A stretch of DNA of 34,520 nt from Candidatus Magasanikiibacteriota bacterium (GCA_943357105.1 CALRGC010000009.1:1-34520); one strand, 5' to 3'; shown: positions 21,576 through 29,647, counted from the stretch's first letter. Numbers and translations: made by a program. Notes: a model not told the origin generated them from the sequence alone.

Positions 21576-22793
21576 GAAATATTTCTTGCCCTTCAACTGC
21601 TCTGGCAAATAATCCTGCTCCACCGGCTCAGCAAAATCCGGATTGTACTTATAATCTTTTCCATAACCGATCTCTTTCATAAATTTCGTCGGCACGTTGC
21701 GCAGATGAATTGGCACACCCAGATGCGATGTGGCCAGCGCGTCTTGCTTGGCTTCTGTATAGGCAGTATAAAGTAAATTGGATTTTTTGGATTTGGCACA
21801 ATACACTACGGCCTGCGCCAGATGCACGCTACATTCCGGATAGCCGATTTTGTGACATGCGTCATAGGCGGCATTAGCCTGGATCATTGCCTCACTATTG
21901 GCCATACCGATATCTTCACTAGCAAAACGCAATACGCGCCGAGCGATATATAACGGATCCGCCCCACCCTCAAGCATCCGTGCCAACCAATATATACTAG
22001 CATTCGCGTCACTCCCGCGCATACTTTTGTGTAACGCGGAAATAAGATTATAAAATTCTTCACCCTTTTTATCAAAAACCAAATGCGTTTTTTGTAAAGC
22101 TTCTTTGATATCCTCGACCGTAATTTTTAATTCTTTATTTTTTCCAATTTTTTTGGCTTTGACCGCCAGATCCAAACTATTGAGCGCGGCGCGCGCGTCA
22201 CCGGATGCCAACTCAGCCAACATCTCAATCTCTTTTTTATCTATCTTAATATTTAGATTTCCCAATCCCCGCTCTTTGTCTTGAATTGCTTGATTAATAA
22301 TTTTTACCAAATCATTTTTTTCCAAATATTTCAAAATAAAAACGCGGGAGCGTGATAATAAAGCGCCGTTAATTTCAAAAGAAGGATTTTCGGTAGTGGC
22401 GCCAATTAAAATTATTAAACCTTTTTCTACATATGGCAACAGCGCGTCTTGCTGAGCTTTATTCCAGCGATGAATTTCGTCAATAAACAAAACCGTGCGT
22501 TTGTTTTCCAAACGGCGATGAAACTCAGCGTCTTCCACCGCTTTGCGCAATTCGTCTTTGCCACCCATCACGGCGGAAATGGACACAAAATGCGCTTTGG
22601 TTTGTTTGGCAATTATTTGAGCCAGGGTAGTTTTGCCAACTCCCGGCGGACCCCAAAAAATTATCGAAGATATTTGATCCGATTCAATTAAATTTCGTAG
22701 CATCTTTCCTTTACCAACAATTTCCTCCTGACCAAAAAATTCTTCGAATTTTGTTGGACGCATTCTGTCTGGCAACGGAGCAAAAGAGGTCAT
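21567..22793 (-). CDS. rarA: Replication-associated recombination protein RarA (MgsA/WRNIP1 family AAA+ ATPase)
   Basis: Acts at stalled replication forks in the cytoplasm. 408 residues: Walker A GPPGVGKT at 48-55, Walker B VLFIDEIHRW at 101-110, sensor 1 LIGATTENPSFE, the Arg finger in SRSRVF and the C-terminal tetramerisation part (MLEGGADPLYIARRVLRFASEDIGMA). The ATG at 22793 (MTSFAPLPDRMRPTKF) is chosen because GGGAGG lies six bases upstream; ATG 22799 would have it directly abutting. It shares ATGA with the end of the cardiolipin-synthase-like gene, so the two are coupled. Its stop is inside the right arm of the family A repeat. Confidence 0.96.
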   Translation of the reverse strand: MTSFAPLPDRMRPTKFEEFFGQEEIVGKGKMLRNLIESDQISSIIFWGPPGVGKTTLAQIIAKQTKAHFVSISAVMGGKDELRKAVEDAEFHRRLENKRTVLFIDEIHRWNKAQQDALLPYVEKGLIILIGATTENPSFEINGALLSRSRVFILKYLEKNDLVKIINQAIQDKERGLGNLNIKIDKKEIEMLAELASGDARAALNSLDLAVKAKKIGKNKELKITVEDIKEALQKTHLVFDKKGEEFYNLISALHKSMRGSDANASIYWLARMLEGGADPLYIARRVLRFASEDIGMANSEAMIQANAAYDACHKIGYPECSVHLAQAVVYCAKSKKSNLLYTAYTEAKQDALATSHLGVPIHLRNVPTKFMKEIGYGKDYKYNPDFAEPVEQDYLPEQLKGKKYFGK

Positions 22794-23893
22794 ATCCATC
22801 CTCCCAGATGTTTGCCGAGCCAAGCTTTAATTTTGGTTTTTAAAGATGATTGGGTCAGAATTTCTTCATTCAATTGCAAAGAATTTTTTTGCAGATCATC
22901 AAAAATCTGATCAAGTTCCTCTACCATCGCTTTTTCCTCAAACAACACTCCGGCTTCTTCATTATAAAAAAAACTACGCGGGGTAAAATTTACACTGCTA
23001 ACAAATCCCACTTGTTCGTCGCTGGTCATGGCTTTGCCGTGATTCATTTTAGGAGACAAAAAAATATTGGCGCCGCTTTTGTGAGCCAGACGATTATAAA
23101 AACTGGCGATCCAATCAGTAAACCGATAATCGGTATAGCGTGGCAAAAATAAATTAACTTGCGCCCCGCGTTCTTTGGCTTCAGACATCAAATTAAAAAA
23201 TTTTTTATCTGGTACAAAATACGGCGTCATCAAATTAAATTTTTTCTTGGTGGATTCCAGACTTTTCAAAAAAAATTTCTTAGCGGAAGAATCCTTAAAT
23301 GCCACCGGAGAATGTAAAATAAAACGCAAACGATTTTTTACTCCAATTAATTCTTCTTTGATGCCCAAAATTAAAAGATGCGCTACTTTTTTACGATCGC
23401 CGCCGCTACGAATATATGAACGGGCAAACGAACGCAACAAAATATTCACCGGACGACCGGATAAACGCACATGCAAATCATCCCACTCTGAATACAGTTT
23501 GGCCACATTAACACCACCAACAAAAACAACATCTTTGTCAATAATCAAAACTTTACGATGATTACGATACCACAAACGAGTCAACCAAACATGCAAAGCC
23601 GGCCGTGGTGCCAGAGAATTATAAAAAACCAAATCTACTCCGGCTCCCCGCAAACGACTTATGCTCAAACGACTCATTTCAAAACTTCCAACCGCGTCTA
23701 CTACTACCTTTATTTCCAAACCTTGCTGAGCTTTAAGACAAAGAGCATCAACAAAAGATTGACCAAAATCATCATCAATAAAAGAATATACCTCCCAATA
23801 AATTGAATATTGTGCGCCCAAAATCGCCTCTTTCATGGCGGTGACGGCTTCGTGAGTACGACGATAAAATTTGTAAGTAAATTCTTTGCTCAT
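22790..23893 (-). CDS. Phospholipase D/cardiolipin synthase family protein
   Basis: 367 residues with two HKD motifs: H112-R-K114-VLII-D119 with GGVN after it, and H285-G-K287-AMTS-D292 with SSVNFTPRS. This matches cytoplasmic-face cardiolipin synthases that join two phosphatidylglycerols, or a related phosphatidyltransferase. The N-terminal membrane helices of ClsA are missing, as in ClsB. AAGGG lies directly before the ATG at 23893. A TATAAT (23932-23937, minus) at the end of the MFS gene may be a promoter, but no -35 is visible. Confidence 0.93.
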   Translation of the reverse strand: MSKEFTYKFYRRTHEAVTAMKEAILGAQYSIYWEVYSFIDDDFGQSFVDALCLKAQQGLEIKVVVDAVGSFEMSRLSISRLRGAGVDLVFYNSLAPRPALHVWLTRLWYRNHRKVLIIDKDVVFVGGVNVAKLYSEWDDLHVRLSGRPVNILLRSFARSYIRSGGDRKKVAHLLILGIKEELIGVKNRLRFILHSPVAFKDSSAKKFFLKSLESTKKKFNLMTPYFVPDKKFFNLMSEAKERGAQVNLFLPRYTDYRFTDWIASFYNRLAHKSGANIFLSPKMNHGKAMTSDEQVGFVSSVNFTPRSFFYNEEAGVLFEEKAMVEELDQIFDDLQKNSLQLNEEILTQSSLKTKIKAWLGKHLGGWI

Positions 23894-23932
23894 ACCCTTA
23901 GTTTAAACCGCTTTAGACAAAAGATCAAATTA

Positions 23933-25126
23933 TTATAAAACATTTACTTGCGCGTCTTCGTCCGGCACGGCATTAGCCAACTTTTTCCGATGAACGTAAA
24001 TTATCGCGAAAGCGATAAACATATAGCTGGCGCTGAGAATAAAAGAAAGATTATTTTTATAATTATAAACCGGACCGGTCACGAGCGGACCAATTACCAT
24101 TCCTAAAGACGTTACTGAACCAATCATGCCCATTACTTCGCCTTTGATGGTTGGCGGTGCCAATCCGATGACTTCGCTAGTAAATAAGGCTCTTAAAACC
24201 GACTGGGCGAATACCGCGAATAAAATACCTAAGAAGAAAAAAATCGCATACACTAATCCCATCAATAAATAACCACAAGCAAAGACAAAAAACATTAGTA
24301 AAACCAATTGTGGCTCTTTGAAACGTCGCAACCAAAAATGTTTCAACCCTACCATCTGATTAAGTGCCATTATTATTCCTTGTATTGTCATAATTACACC
24401 AATAATAAAGGCGTTAAAACCAAACCGGTCAGCAAAATAGATAGAATTTACAGCATAAGCCCCGGAAGTGGCCAGACCAAATAAAAACCAAACAATAAAG
24501 TATGGCAATAATTGTTTATTGTCCAAAGCGCGCAGGATCGGACGAAAAGGATTGATAGACATTTTTTCGGTATTGCGCGTATGATTCGTTTCCTTCAAAA
24601 AGAAATAAGCGGCGATAAAATTCAACACCGCCAAGCCGCCCGCAGTCCAAAAAGGCAACGACGGTGAAATAGCGCCGAGCATTCCACCGAGCATTGGTCC
24701 AAAAATAAAACCAATTCCAAATAGAGCACTGACCATACCGAGATTATGAGTGCGCTCTTTTTCATCTTTGGAAATATCCACCAAATAACTCTGTGCTGTA
24801 GAAAAATTTCCGGCGGCCAAACCATCAATAATACGTCCTAAAAATAAAATTGGTAAAGTTTTGGCAGAGGCAAATACTAGCCAACCCAAAGCGGTGCTAC
24901 CGATACTAACCATCAACACCGGGCGACGGCCGATTCTATCCGACAGCGCGCCGAGCATCGGGGTGCTTAAAAAAGAACAGCTAGCGAAAGTGGCAAATAA
25001 ATAAGTGATTTCTATGGCCGATCCGCCAAATCTGGAAATATAAAAAGGCAGAGACGGCAAAACAATGCCAAGTCCCACCACATCCATTAAAACCGTAAAG
25101 GCAATGGTTAACTTTTGTTTAGACAT
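23933..25126 (-). CDS. Major facilitator superfamily transporter (TetA/multidrug-like)
   Basis: 397 residues, about 12 membrane helices. The N-terminal half starts LTIAFTVLMDVVGLGIVLPSLPFYI and has MFS motif A in the loop between helices 2 and 3 (GALSDRIGRRPV), then GRIIDGLAAGNFSTAQSYLVDI and a motif C-like GIGFIFGPMLGG in helix 5. The pattern fits drug:proton antiporters of the TetA/NorA type, but the substrate cannot be read from sequence. The ATG at 25126 is used because AAGGTG precedes it closely; GTG 25132 is an alternative. It lies 20 bases after the coiled-coil gene. Confidence 0.93.
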   Translation of the reverse strand: MSKQKLTIAFTVLMDVVGLGIVLPSLPFYISRFGGSAIEITYLFATFASCSFLSTPMLGALSDRIGRRPVLMVSIGSTALGWLVFASAKTLPILFLGRIIDGLAAGNFSTAQSYLVDISKDEKERTHNLGMVSALFGIGFIFGPMLGGMLGAISPSLPFWTAGGLAVLNFIAAYFFLKETNHTRNTEKMSINPFRPILRALDNKQLLPYFIVWFLFGLATSGAYAVNSIYFADRFGFNAFIIGVIMTIQGIIMALNQMVGLKHFWLRRFKEPQLVLLMFFVFACGYLLMGLVYAIFFFLGILFAVFAQSVLRALFTSEVIGLAPPTIKGEVMGMIGSVTSLGMVIGPLVTGPVYNYKNNLSFILSASYMFIAFAIIYVHRKKLANAVPDEDAQVNVL

Positions 25127-25146
25127 AATCACCTTATATTACCTCA

Positions 25147-25497
25147 CTAGGCCTTTTTAAATTTCACCGAAAAAACCGGTTCGTAATTATTGTTATATTC
25201 ATCAGTGACTTCCACCGTCTCCCCTTTCATCAGTTTGGTCATCGCGGCATCCGACAGCATTGTCATATCGGATTCCAAATCTACTTTATAATCATCCAAT
25301 TTTTGAAACTCTCCGGAAAAATCCGACTTCACCGACATCTCAATCTCCTTTTTGCGCGCGCGCAATTCTTTGGATTTATCTACCAAATTTTTGTATTCAC
25401 TGCTGGCGGCCAGCGCATCGCGATAAGCGGCTTTGATATCTTTCTGTTTTTTCTTGATCTCCTGAATGTGATTAAAAATTTGTTGCAGGTCTTGCAT
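25147..25497 (-). CDS. Hypothetical coiled-coil protein
   Basis: 116 residues, very rich in Lys, Glu and Asp. The first 75 residues are a probable helical hairpin (QQIFNHIQEIKKKQKDIKAAY, then NLVDKSKELRARKKEIEMSV and a third stretch), ending in a short strand-forming tail (GETVEVTDEYNNNYEPVFSVKFKK). No signal peptide or membrane segment. I do not recognise the family; the layout recalls GreA-like helical hairpins, but the acidic tip motif is not evident. It lies between the HU terminator and the MFS gene, with an extended -10 at 25523-25531. Confidence 0.8.
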   Translation of the reverse strand: MQDLQQIFNHIQEIKKKQKDIKAAYRDALAASSEYKNLVDKSKELRARKKEIEMSVKSDFSGEFQKLDDYKVDLESDMTMLSDAAMTKLMKGETVEVTDEYNNNYEPVFSVKFKKA

Positions 25498-25522
25498 AAA
25501 ATATATATTTAAAAGTTGCTAT

Positions 25523-25531
25523 ATTTTAGCA
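25523..25531 (-). promoter_or_regulatory. Extended -10 of the coiled-coil gene
   Basis: TGC-TAAAAT on the minus strand (TAAAAT at 25523-25528), about 25 bases before the ATG at 25497 and just after the HU terminator. No -35 match. Confidence 0.35.
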
Positions 25532-25564
25532 CAAAAAAAGAACTCTGACTAGTCAGAGTTCTTT
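25532..25564 (-). terminator. Terminator after the HU gene
   Basis: Perfect 14-base palindrome arms (25537-25550 and 25551-25564, AAAGAACTCTGACT and its complement) with TTTTTTT following on the minus strand. Confidence 0.92.
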
Positions 25565-25577
25565 GATTGAATTTTGA

Positions 25578-25859
25578 TTACAAAACAGCTTCTTTAGCAG
25601 CTTTGGCCACGCGGAATTTTACCACAGTCTTGGCTGGAATCTGAATAGTAGCGCCGGTAGCTGGGTTACGACCCATACGAGCGGCTCTCTTGATCTTTAC
25701 CAATTTGCCCAAACCTGGGACTACGAATTCACCACTCTTTTTGACTTCCTTGTAAGCCAAGTTAGTCATTTCGGCCAAGAAGCCGTCTACCTGTTTCTTG
25801 CTCAAACCAGTGGATTCGGCAAGAGAAGCGATGATCGCTGACTTTGTCATTTTAGCCAT
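25578..25859 (-). CDS. hup: HU-family DNA-binding protein
   Basis: Nucleoid protein that binds and bends DNA as a dimer. 93 residues, the usual HU/IHF size. N-terminal helices MTKSAIIASLAESTGLSKKQ, the beta arm with GRNPATGATIQIPAKTVVKFR (the GRNP-x-TG signature) and a C-terminal helix AKAAKEAVL. It has its own strong promoter and terminator, so it is monocistronic and likely highly expressed. Confidence 0.97.
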   Translation of the reverse strand: MAKMTKSAIIASLAESTGLSKKQVDGFLAEMTNLAYKEVKKSGEFVVPGLGKLVKIKRAARMGRNPATGATIQIPAKTVVKFRVAKAAKEAVL

Positions 25860-25900
25860 ATATTTGGTTAAAATTAATTAATAATTAAAATTACTCTAAT

Positions 25901-25929
25901 ATTATAAGGGGTTTTTGAAAAGCCGTCAA
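25901..25929 (-). promoter_or_regulatory. Promoter of the HU gene
   Basis: Minus strand TTGACG (25924-25929), 17-base spacer, TATAAT (25901-25906). It would give an AT-rich leader of about 35 bases. Confidence 0.88.
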
Positions 25930-25975
25930 GTGCTTGCCCAATAAACATTGGTTTTTTGTCAAGATATACGAGCGA

Positions 25976-26725
25976 TCACTCAAACCACTCACCAAATAAT
26001 TTATTTACCAATTCCCTGTCCTCATCTTTTTCAAAAATATGGTCGGCTCCAGGGATAATCACCAGTTCAGCGTTTGGAAAATTTTTCACCAAACGTTTGC
26101 TATATTCAATATCCACTACGGTATCGGCATCGCCATGGATGATCAATGTGGGACATTTTATATCTTTGACTTTATCAAACATTATATAATTTTTATAATC
26201 TTCAAATACAGAATAATCTACTTGGTATTCTTTACCACTTAAACTTTTATAGACGGTAGACCCTGTATTTTTCCATTTTTCTATTTCTGCTTCTCCTTTT
26301 CTTTTTGTTTTTTGATCCACATAATCCGACACCGGACATTTCAAACCAAGTCTGGAAACTTCAGGGTGTTTCAAGGATGCGGCCATCGCAGTAAGCCCAC
26401 CGGCACTCGACCCAAATAAATCAATTTGAGTATAACCGAAATTTTTCAAATAATTTATGGCCGCCTCTACATCATCAACCGTGCTGGTTATTGTTTGAAA
26501 TTTAAAATCGCCTTCACTTTCACCACAGCCATTCAAATCAATTCTTAGTGAATTAATTCCTCTCTTAGAGAATTCCTTGACTACCGAAAGAGTTGTTGGT
26601 CTATTTTTATTACTGGCATAACCATGGATCACAACAACAACTCTACCTGAATTTTTATTTGGTTCTTCTAAAATGCCGCAAATTTTCTGACCTTTTGAAT
26701 TTTGGAAAAAAACTTTGGTAGTCAT
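25976..26725 (-). CDS. Alpha/beta hydrolase (serine peptidase/esterase-like)
   Basis: 249 residues. The oxyanion-hole region is VVVIHGYASNKNRP and the nucleophile elbow G-S-S107-A-G-G. The acid is in IIHGDADTVVDIEYS and the catalytic His in PGADHIF, giving a full Ser-Asp-His triad. It fits the cytoplasmic serine aminopeptidase/acyl-hydrolase group; there is no signal peptide. Substrate unknown. Its ATG is only 11 bases after the 3' end of tRNA-Glu on the same strand, so it is probably transcribed from the tRNA promoter and freed by tRNA processing. Confidence 0.93.
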   Translation of the reverse strand: MTTKVFFQNSKGQKICGILEEPNKNSGRVVVVIHGYASNKNRPTTLSVVKEFSKRGINSLRIDLNGCGESEGDFKFQTITSTVDDVEAAINYLKNFGYTQIDLFGSSAGGLTAMAASLKHPEVSRLGLKCPVSDYVDQKTKRKGEAEIEKWKNTGSTVYKSLSGKEYQVDYSVFEDYKNYIMFDKVKDIKCPTLIIHGDADTVVDIEYSKRLVKNFPNAELVIIPGADHIFEKDEDRELVNKLFGEWFE

Positions 26726-26736
26726 AGTTTTAATTG

Positions 26737-26808
26737 TAGCCCGTAGGGGAGTCGAACCCCTCTTCTAGCCTTGAGAAGGCCATGTCCTAGCCGATAGACG
26801 AACGGGCC
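26737..26808 (-). tRNA. tRNA-Glu (anticodon CTC)
   Basis: A 72-base cloverleaf on the minus strand: acceptor GGCCCGT with ACGGGCT, D-arm with TCGTCTATCGGCTAGGA, anticodon loop TTCTCAA (CTC at 34-36) and T-arm AGGGG-TTCGACT-CCCCT. The discriminator is A; CCA is not encoded. Reads GAG; a TTC-anticodon tRNA-Glu should exist elsewhere. Confidence 0.96.
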
Positions 26809-26832
26809 AAATTAATATACCAAGTGACAAAA

Positions 26833-26861
26833 AGTATAACAAAATCAATCATTACAGTCAA
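26833..26861 (-). promoter_or_regulatory. Promoter of tRNA-Glu and the hydrolase gene
   Basis: Minus strand TTGACT (26856-26861), 17-base spacer, TATACT (26833-26838) with an extended TGT. It lies about 25 bases upstream of the mature tRNA start. Confidence 0.85.
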
Positions 26862-26868
26862 ATAATCC

Positions 26869-26897
26869 TTGACTTTTGAGTGCATTTAATGTAGTGT
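26869..26897 (+). promoter_or_regulatory. Possible promoter of a plus-strand RNA
   Basis: TTGACT (26869-26874), 17-base spacer, TAGTGT (26892-26897). The -35 is good; the -10 keeps only the T, A and final T positions. It is paired with a plus-strand terminator at 27088-27112. Confidence 0.4.
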
Positions 26898-27095
26898 CAG
26901 TGCAGTTGCTCTGTTGACTGTTGCTCGTTTTGGATTGCCTAGGCGCACCAAATTCATTGAGCCGCTCAACGCGGTATCTGACGTGACGATTTCATCGTCT
27001 TTCCAGTACCAAGCAACCAAAGCGGAGGTGGGGGCGTTTTCTGCCATGGGACGCCCACCACCTCCGCCGAATCCCCTTTTTACTAACAATGCCAT
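26886..27095 (-). CDS. Possible 69-residue hypothetical protein, or antisense of a structured RNA
   Basis: An open frame whose ATG follows the methyltransferase stop directly (TAG-ATG). The predicted peptide starts MALLVKRGFGGGGGRPMAENAP and contains VAWYWKDDEIVTSD and SGSMNLVRLGNPKRATVN. No family is recognised and there is no ribosome binding site. The DNA is GC-rich and contains a 16-pair hairpin (about 27022-27068), odd for a normal coding sequence. The same stretch is bounded on the plus strand by a possible promoter and terminator, so the gene may be an artefact of a plus-strand RNA. Both readings stay open. Confidence 0.35.
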   Translation of the reverse strand: MALLVKRGFGGGGGRPMAENAPTSALVAWYWKDDEIVTSDTALSGSMNLVRLGNPKRATVNRATALTLH

Positions 27096-27112
27096 CTATG
27101 GCATTTTTTTAT
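26904..27112 (+). ncRNA. Candidate structured RNA, about 200 bases, GC-rich
   Basis: Between a plausible promoter and a terminator. Local hairpins include TTGAG-CCG-CTCAA, GACGAT-TTC-ATCGTC and a long stem GCGGAGGTGG plus GGGCGT paired with ACGCCC plus CCACCTCCGC (one bulged A). GTTGCT near the start can pair with AGCAAC near 27012. No tmRNA, RNase P, SRP or 6S signature is recognised. It competes with the 69-codon reading on the other strand. Confidence 0.4.
27088..27112 (+). terminator. Plus-strand terminator overlapping the methyltransferase stop
   Basis: ATGCCAT-CT-ATGGCAT stem followed by TTTTTTTATA on the plus strand. It covers the last codons of the minus-strand methyltransferase gene; that gene has no T-run on its own strand here. 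Confidence 0.6.
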
Positions 27113-27599
27113 ACATAAAAATCCCTTGTTCATTGGCAATTGGCTTATAATTATGAAATTGGAAAACGTATGACAATATCTTCACTTCCGTTTTGGCTTC
27201 ATTAAATATTTTCGTTTCCAATTTTTTCATATGGGGTGGATATAAAAACATCATGATCACATCGGCATCACCAACATCAGCGTCATAAATTGACTTGTAA
27301 AAAACTTTTATCTGTCCCCTTTTGCCTTTTAAAAAAATCAGCAGCTTGGTCCAAATGACCAAAAATGGATTCAATTCATAACCGGTAGCTTGTGCTCCTG
27401 ATTTTGCAGCCAAAAATAATAGTCGTCCGGCACCTGAACCTAAATCAATTACTTTCATTCCTGGTTTTATTTGTGCCAACTCCATCATCTTGCGCGCTTG
27501 TTTGCGGTGAGTTGGTAAAAATGGCACACCCAAAAATAATGGTGAAAAAACAAAGGCCACCAAAATAAATACAACGCAATATAACAAAAAACTAAGCAC
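27096..27599 (-). CDS. Membrane-anchored class I SAM-dependent methyltransferase
   Basis: 167 residues. One N-terminal transmembrane helix (about residues 3-27, FLLYCVVFILVAFVF) precedes a compact Rossmann methyltransferase: motif I KVIDLGSGAGRLLF (50-63), the acidic residue after strand 2 in ATGYELNPF, and VIMMFLYPPHM at motif IV. The substrate is unknown. It starts with GTG at 27599, eleven bases after the NlpC/P60-like gene, with no clear ribosome binding site. Third gene of the ATP-grasp operon. Confidence 0.88.
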   Translation of the reverse strand: MLSFLLYCVVFILVAFVFSPLFLGVPFLPTHRKQARKMMELAQIKPGMKVIDLGSGAGRLLFLAAKSGAQATGYELNPFLVIWTKLLIFLKGKRGQIKVFYKSIYDADVGDADVIMMFLYPPHMKKLETKIFNEAKTEVKILSYVFQFHNYKPIANEQGIFMYKKMP

Positions 27600-27610
27600 G
27601 TGAATTTTAA

Positions 27611-28405
27611 TTATTTTATCCTTCTTATTTCCAAAATCTTGGCTTGTTTGGCTTCAATAAAAGTTTCATTTTTTTCTCCTTCAAAATTTTGTTCTACCCA
27701 CTGCTGTTCGAGCAATGATCCGTTTGGTTTGATTATTTTTATCTCGCCACTTGAAACACCGTGGCCATATTTTCCTTCACTATCCCAAGCACGCGCGTGG
27801 GCGTATTTGATAGTGTCGCCAATTTTTTCGGTAATCAATAAAATATGATTTAGATTATTTTTTTTACCGGTTTCAAGCATCACTATTACATCGCCGCTCT
27901 GCGCCTGATCCAAAGAAATTTTTTCTGTGTTAAAATCATTGGCATAATGTCTCACCCCGATATTTTCCACCGGACGCAAGAGAGAAATAAGATATCGCAA
28001 AATATGTCGTGGCGAAACAATAAAAAATTTACGGACAATATCCACGCCCGAAGTTTCCAAAAAATGCGCGCGTAAAATTTGCGTGACAAAACCGGAGCAT
28101 TCAATCCCAAGATTGTGATCGATCAAAAATTTACGGATATCTTTAGGTGATATTTTTTCACCGGTATGTTCATTGTGCAAACAACAATGACCGGTTTTAT
28201 CAAAAAGCCCGGCGTGATATTGCACGGAAATAATTTTTGCCTCTTCCACGATTTCCGACGGGGTTCCCTTACCTACCAACACTCGCAATTGCGCTCGTTG
28301 TTTAAGACGAAAATTATTAAAATAGGGACAACGCACGCCAGACAGACCTTCAAATGGAAGATTGAAATAATCGTTTAATATTTTTTGAGCTTTGGCGGAT
28401 AACAT
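27611..28405 (-). CDS. NlpC/P60-like (papain-fold) cysteine hydrolase
   Basis: 264 residues from the ATG at 28405 (MLSAKAQKILNDYFNLPF). The nucleophile is probably Cys103 in GIECSGFVTQIL, matching the (D/E)CSGFV motif of NlpC/P60 peptidases. SGDVIVMLETG and NHILLITE (His187) follow as in the family. A Cys/His cluster (GHCCLHNEH, about 72-80) before the catalytic Cys is unusual. No signal peptide is seen, so it would act in the cytoplasm, unlike cell-wall amidases. It lies two bases after the ATP-grasp gene, so a shared pathway is likely. Confidence 0.78.
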   Translation of the reverse strand: MLSAKAQKILNDYFNLPFEGLSGVRCPYFNNFRLKQRAQLRVLVGKGTPSEIVEEAKIISVQYHAGLFDKTGHCCLHNEHTGEKISPKDIRKFLIDHNLGIECSGFVTQILRAHFLETSGVDIVRKFFIVSPRHILRYLISLLRPVENIGVRHYANDFNTEKISLDQAQSGDVIVMLETGKKNNLNHILLITEKIGDTIKYAHARAWDSEGKYGHGVSSGEIKIIKPNGSLLEQQWVEQNFEGEKNETFIEAKQAKILEIRRIK

Positions 28406-28407
28406 AA

Positions 28408-29640
28408 CTAATTTTTTAGGATTGATAGGGCAAAATTTCTGCATTTTTCACCAGTTGAATTTAAAGTATTTTGGTCTTTTAAAATTCCATTATCTGACTG
28501 TACCCTGATCCAATCGGCTTCGGCCTCGGTATTTTCATAGACAAAAACCTGAAAATTATCTTTGGAAAATTTGGAAATATTTTCTAATAATTTTTTGCCA
28601 GAAATATTATTTTTTGTGGGCATTACCTTTTGAGTAATTTGCGCCCCCGCTTTAATTGTGGTTAATTTCGCTTTGGTATTTTTTCCTTCGATCAAAGCCA
28701 TAAGATGCGCCTGAAAAGTGGCCAAACCATTTTTATTTTTTCTTTGTTGTAATTGCGATTCAAAACTGGTGCTGGCCGGCTGACGCGCGTTTATTTCTAT
28801 TAGAAATAATCTGCCGGTTTTGGCTTCCAGCATCACATCAATGCCAAATAGTCCGCGCCAACTATTTTTGGCCAGCTTCTCCCCTACGGCTTTGGCTATT
28901 TTTTCGTACTCTTTTTTTTGTTTGGCGTTCAAAATTTTATTTGCATAGGACCAATCGTTTCCCACGGTGGCAAACTCTCTATTGGTAAACGGCCGGATTC
29001 CGGTAATCTGCGCGTTGATATTGCCGACCAATACTTTCTTTCCCCAGACCACATTATTATTAGTCAACATTACACCCTCTATATATTTGGTCACCCGCAC
29101 TGGCCGATCGGGAAAATTTTTCTGTATCTGTTCAAGTTGTTGTCTATTCTCTATCAACACCGTACCACTACCGGTATGGGCGCGATTGAATTGCAAAATA
29201 AATTTTTGTCCTGCCCACTTTATATCTTTGGCCACTTTCACCTCATGCGGTGGTAAAAAAATTTTTAATTCTCCCAGCCAACTTACTTGAGAAATTTTTT
29301 CTTCTACCAAATTTGACAGTTCGGCACTGGGATTGAGCAGATTATACCCCATTTGCGCGCAAATTTTTTCGAGTAGTGGTGTATTTTTAAACACCAAAAT
29401 ATTTGGATTTTTAAAAGCACCAATAAATTTCTTGGCCTCAGGACGAACCAATAAATCACGTGTGTCCAACAGCTCCTTATTTTTTATAAGCAAAACATTC
29501 TTCTGTCCTTTAGATAAACTATTGGCAAAGTTGGTATAATTTGAGATAATATAGTAGCCTTTGGTATTCAATGGCAGACCGAGCGCTCGCTCCAGATCAC
29601 GCGCTACATATACTATTGGCTGTTTGAGGGAAAATGACAT
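28408..29640 (-). CDS. ATP-grasp domain ligase of unknown specificity
   Basis: 410 residues from the ATG at 29640 (MSFSLKQPIVYVARDLERALG). The longer frame is rejected because it runs through the promoter. ATP-grasp features: lid Lys/strand KFILQFNRAHTGSGTVLIEN, VRVTKYIEGVMLTNN, and the metal site GLFGIDVMLEAKTGRLFLIEINARQPAS, where Asp, Glu and Asn bind Mg-ATP. The N-terminal third is a divergent pre-ATP-grasp domain. Such enzymes join a carboxylate to an amine through an acyl phosphate. First gene of an operon with an NlpC/P60-like hydrolase and a methyltransferase. Confidence 0.87.
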   Translation of the reverse strand: MSFSLKQPIVYVARDLERALGLPLNTKGYYIISNYTNFANSLSKGQKNVLLIKNKELLDTRDLLVRPEAKKFIGAFKNPNILVFKNTPLLEKICAQMGYNLLNPSAELSNLVEEKISQVSWLGELKIFLPPHEVKVAKDIKWAGQKFILQFNRAHTGSGTVLIENRQQLEQIQKNFPDRPVRVTKYIEGVMLTNNNVVWGKKVLVGNINAQITGIRPFTNREFATVGNDWSYANKILNAKQKKEYEKIAKAVGEKLAKNSWRGLFGIDVMLEAKTGRLFLIEINARQPASTSFESQLQQRKNKNGLATFQAHLMALIEGKNTKAKLTTIKAGAQITQKVMPTKNNISGKKLLENISKFSKDNFQVFVYENTEAEADWIRVQSDNGILKDQNTLNSTGEKCRNFALSILKN

Positions 29641-29647
29641 ATAGGAG

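Noticed and set aside
26914-27150. A plus-strand 78-codon protein with a poly-Pro stretch
   Set aside because: It has only a TTG start with no ribosome binding site, the Pro run comes from the GC-rich hairpin, and the frame crosses the terminator; an RNA is more likely on this strand.
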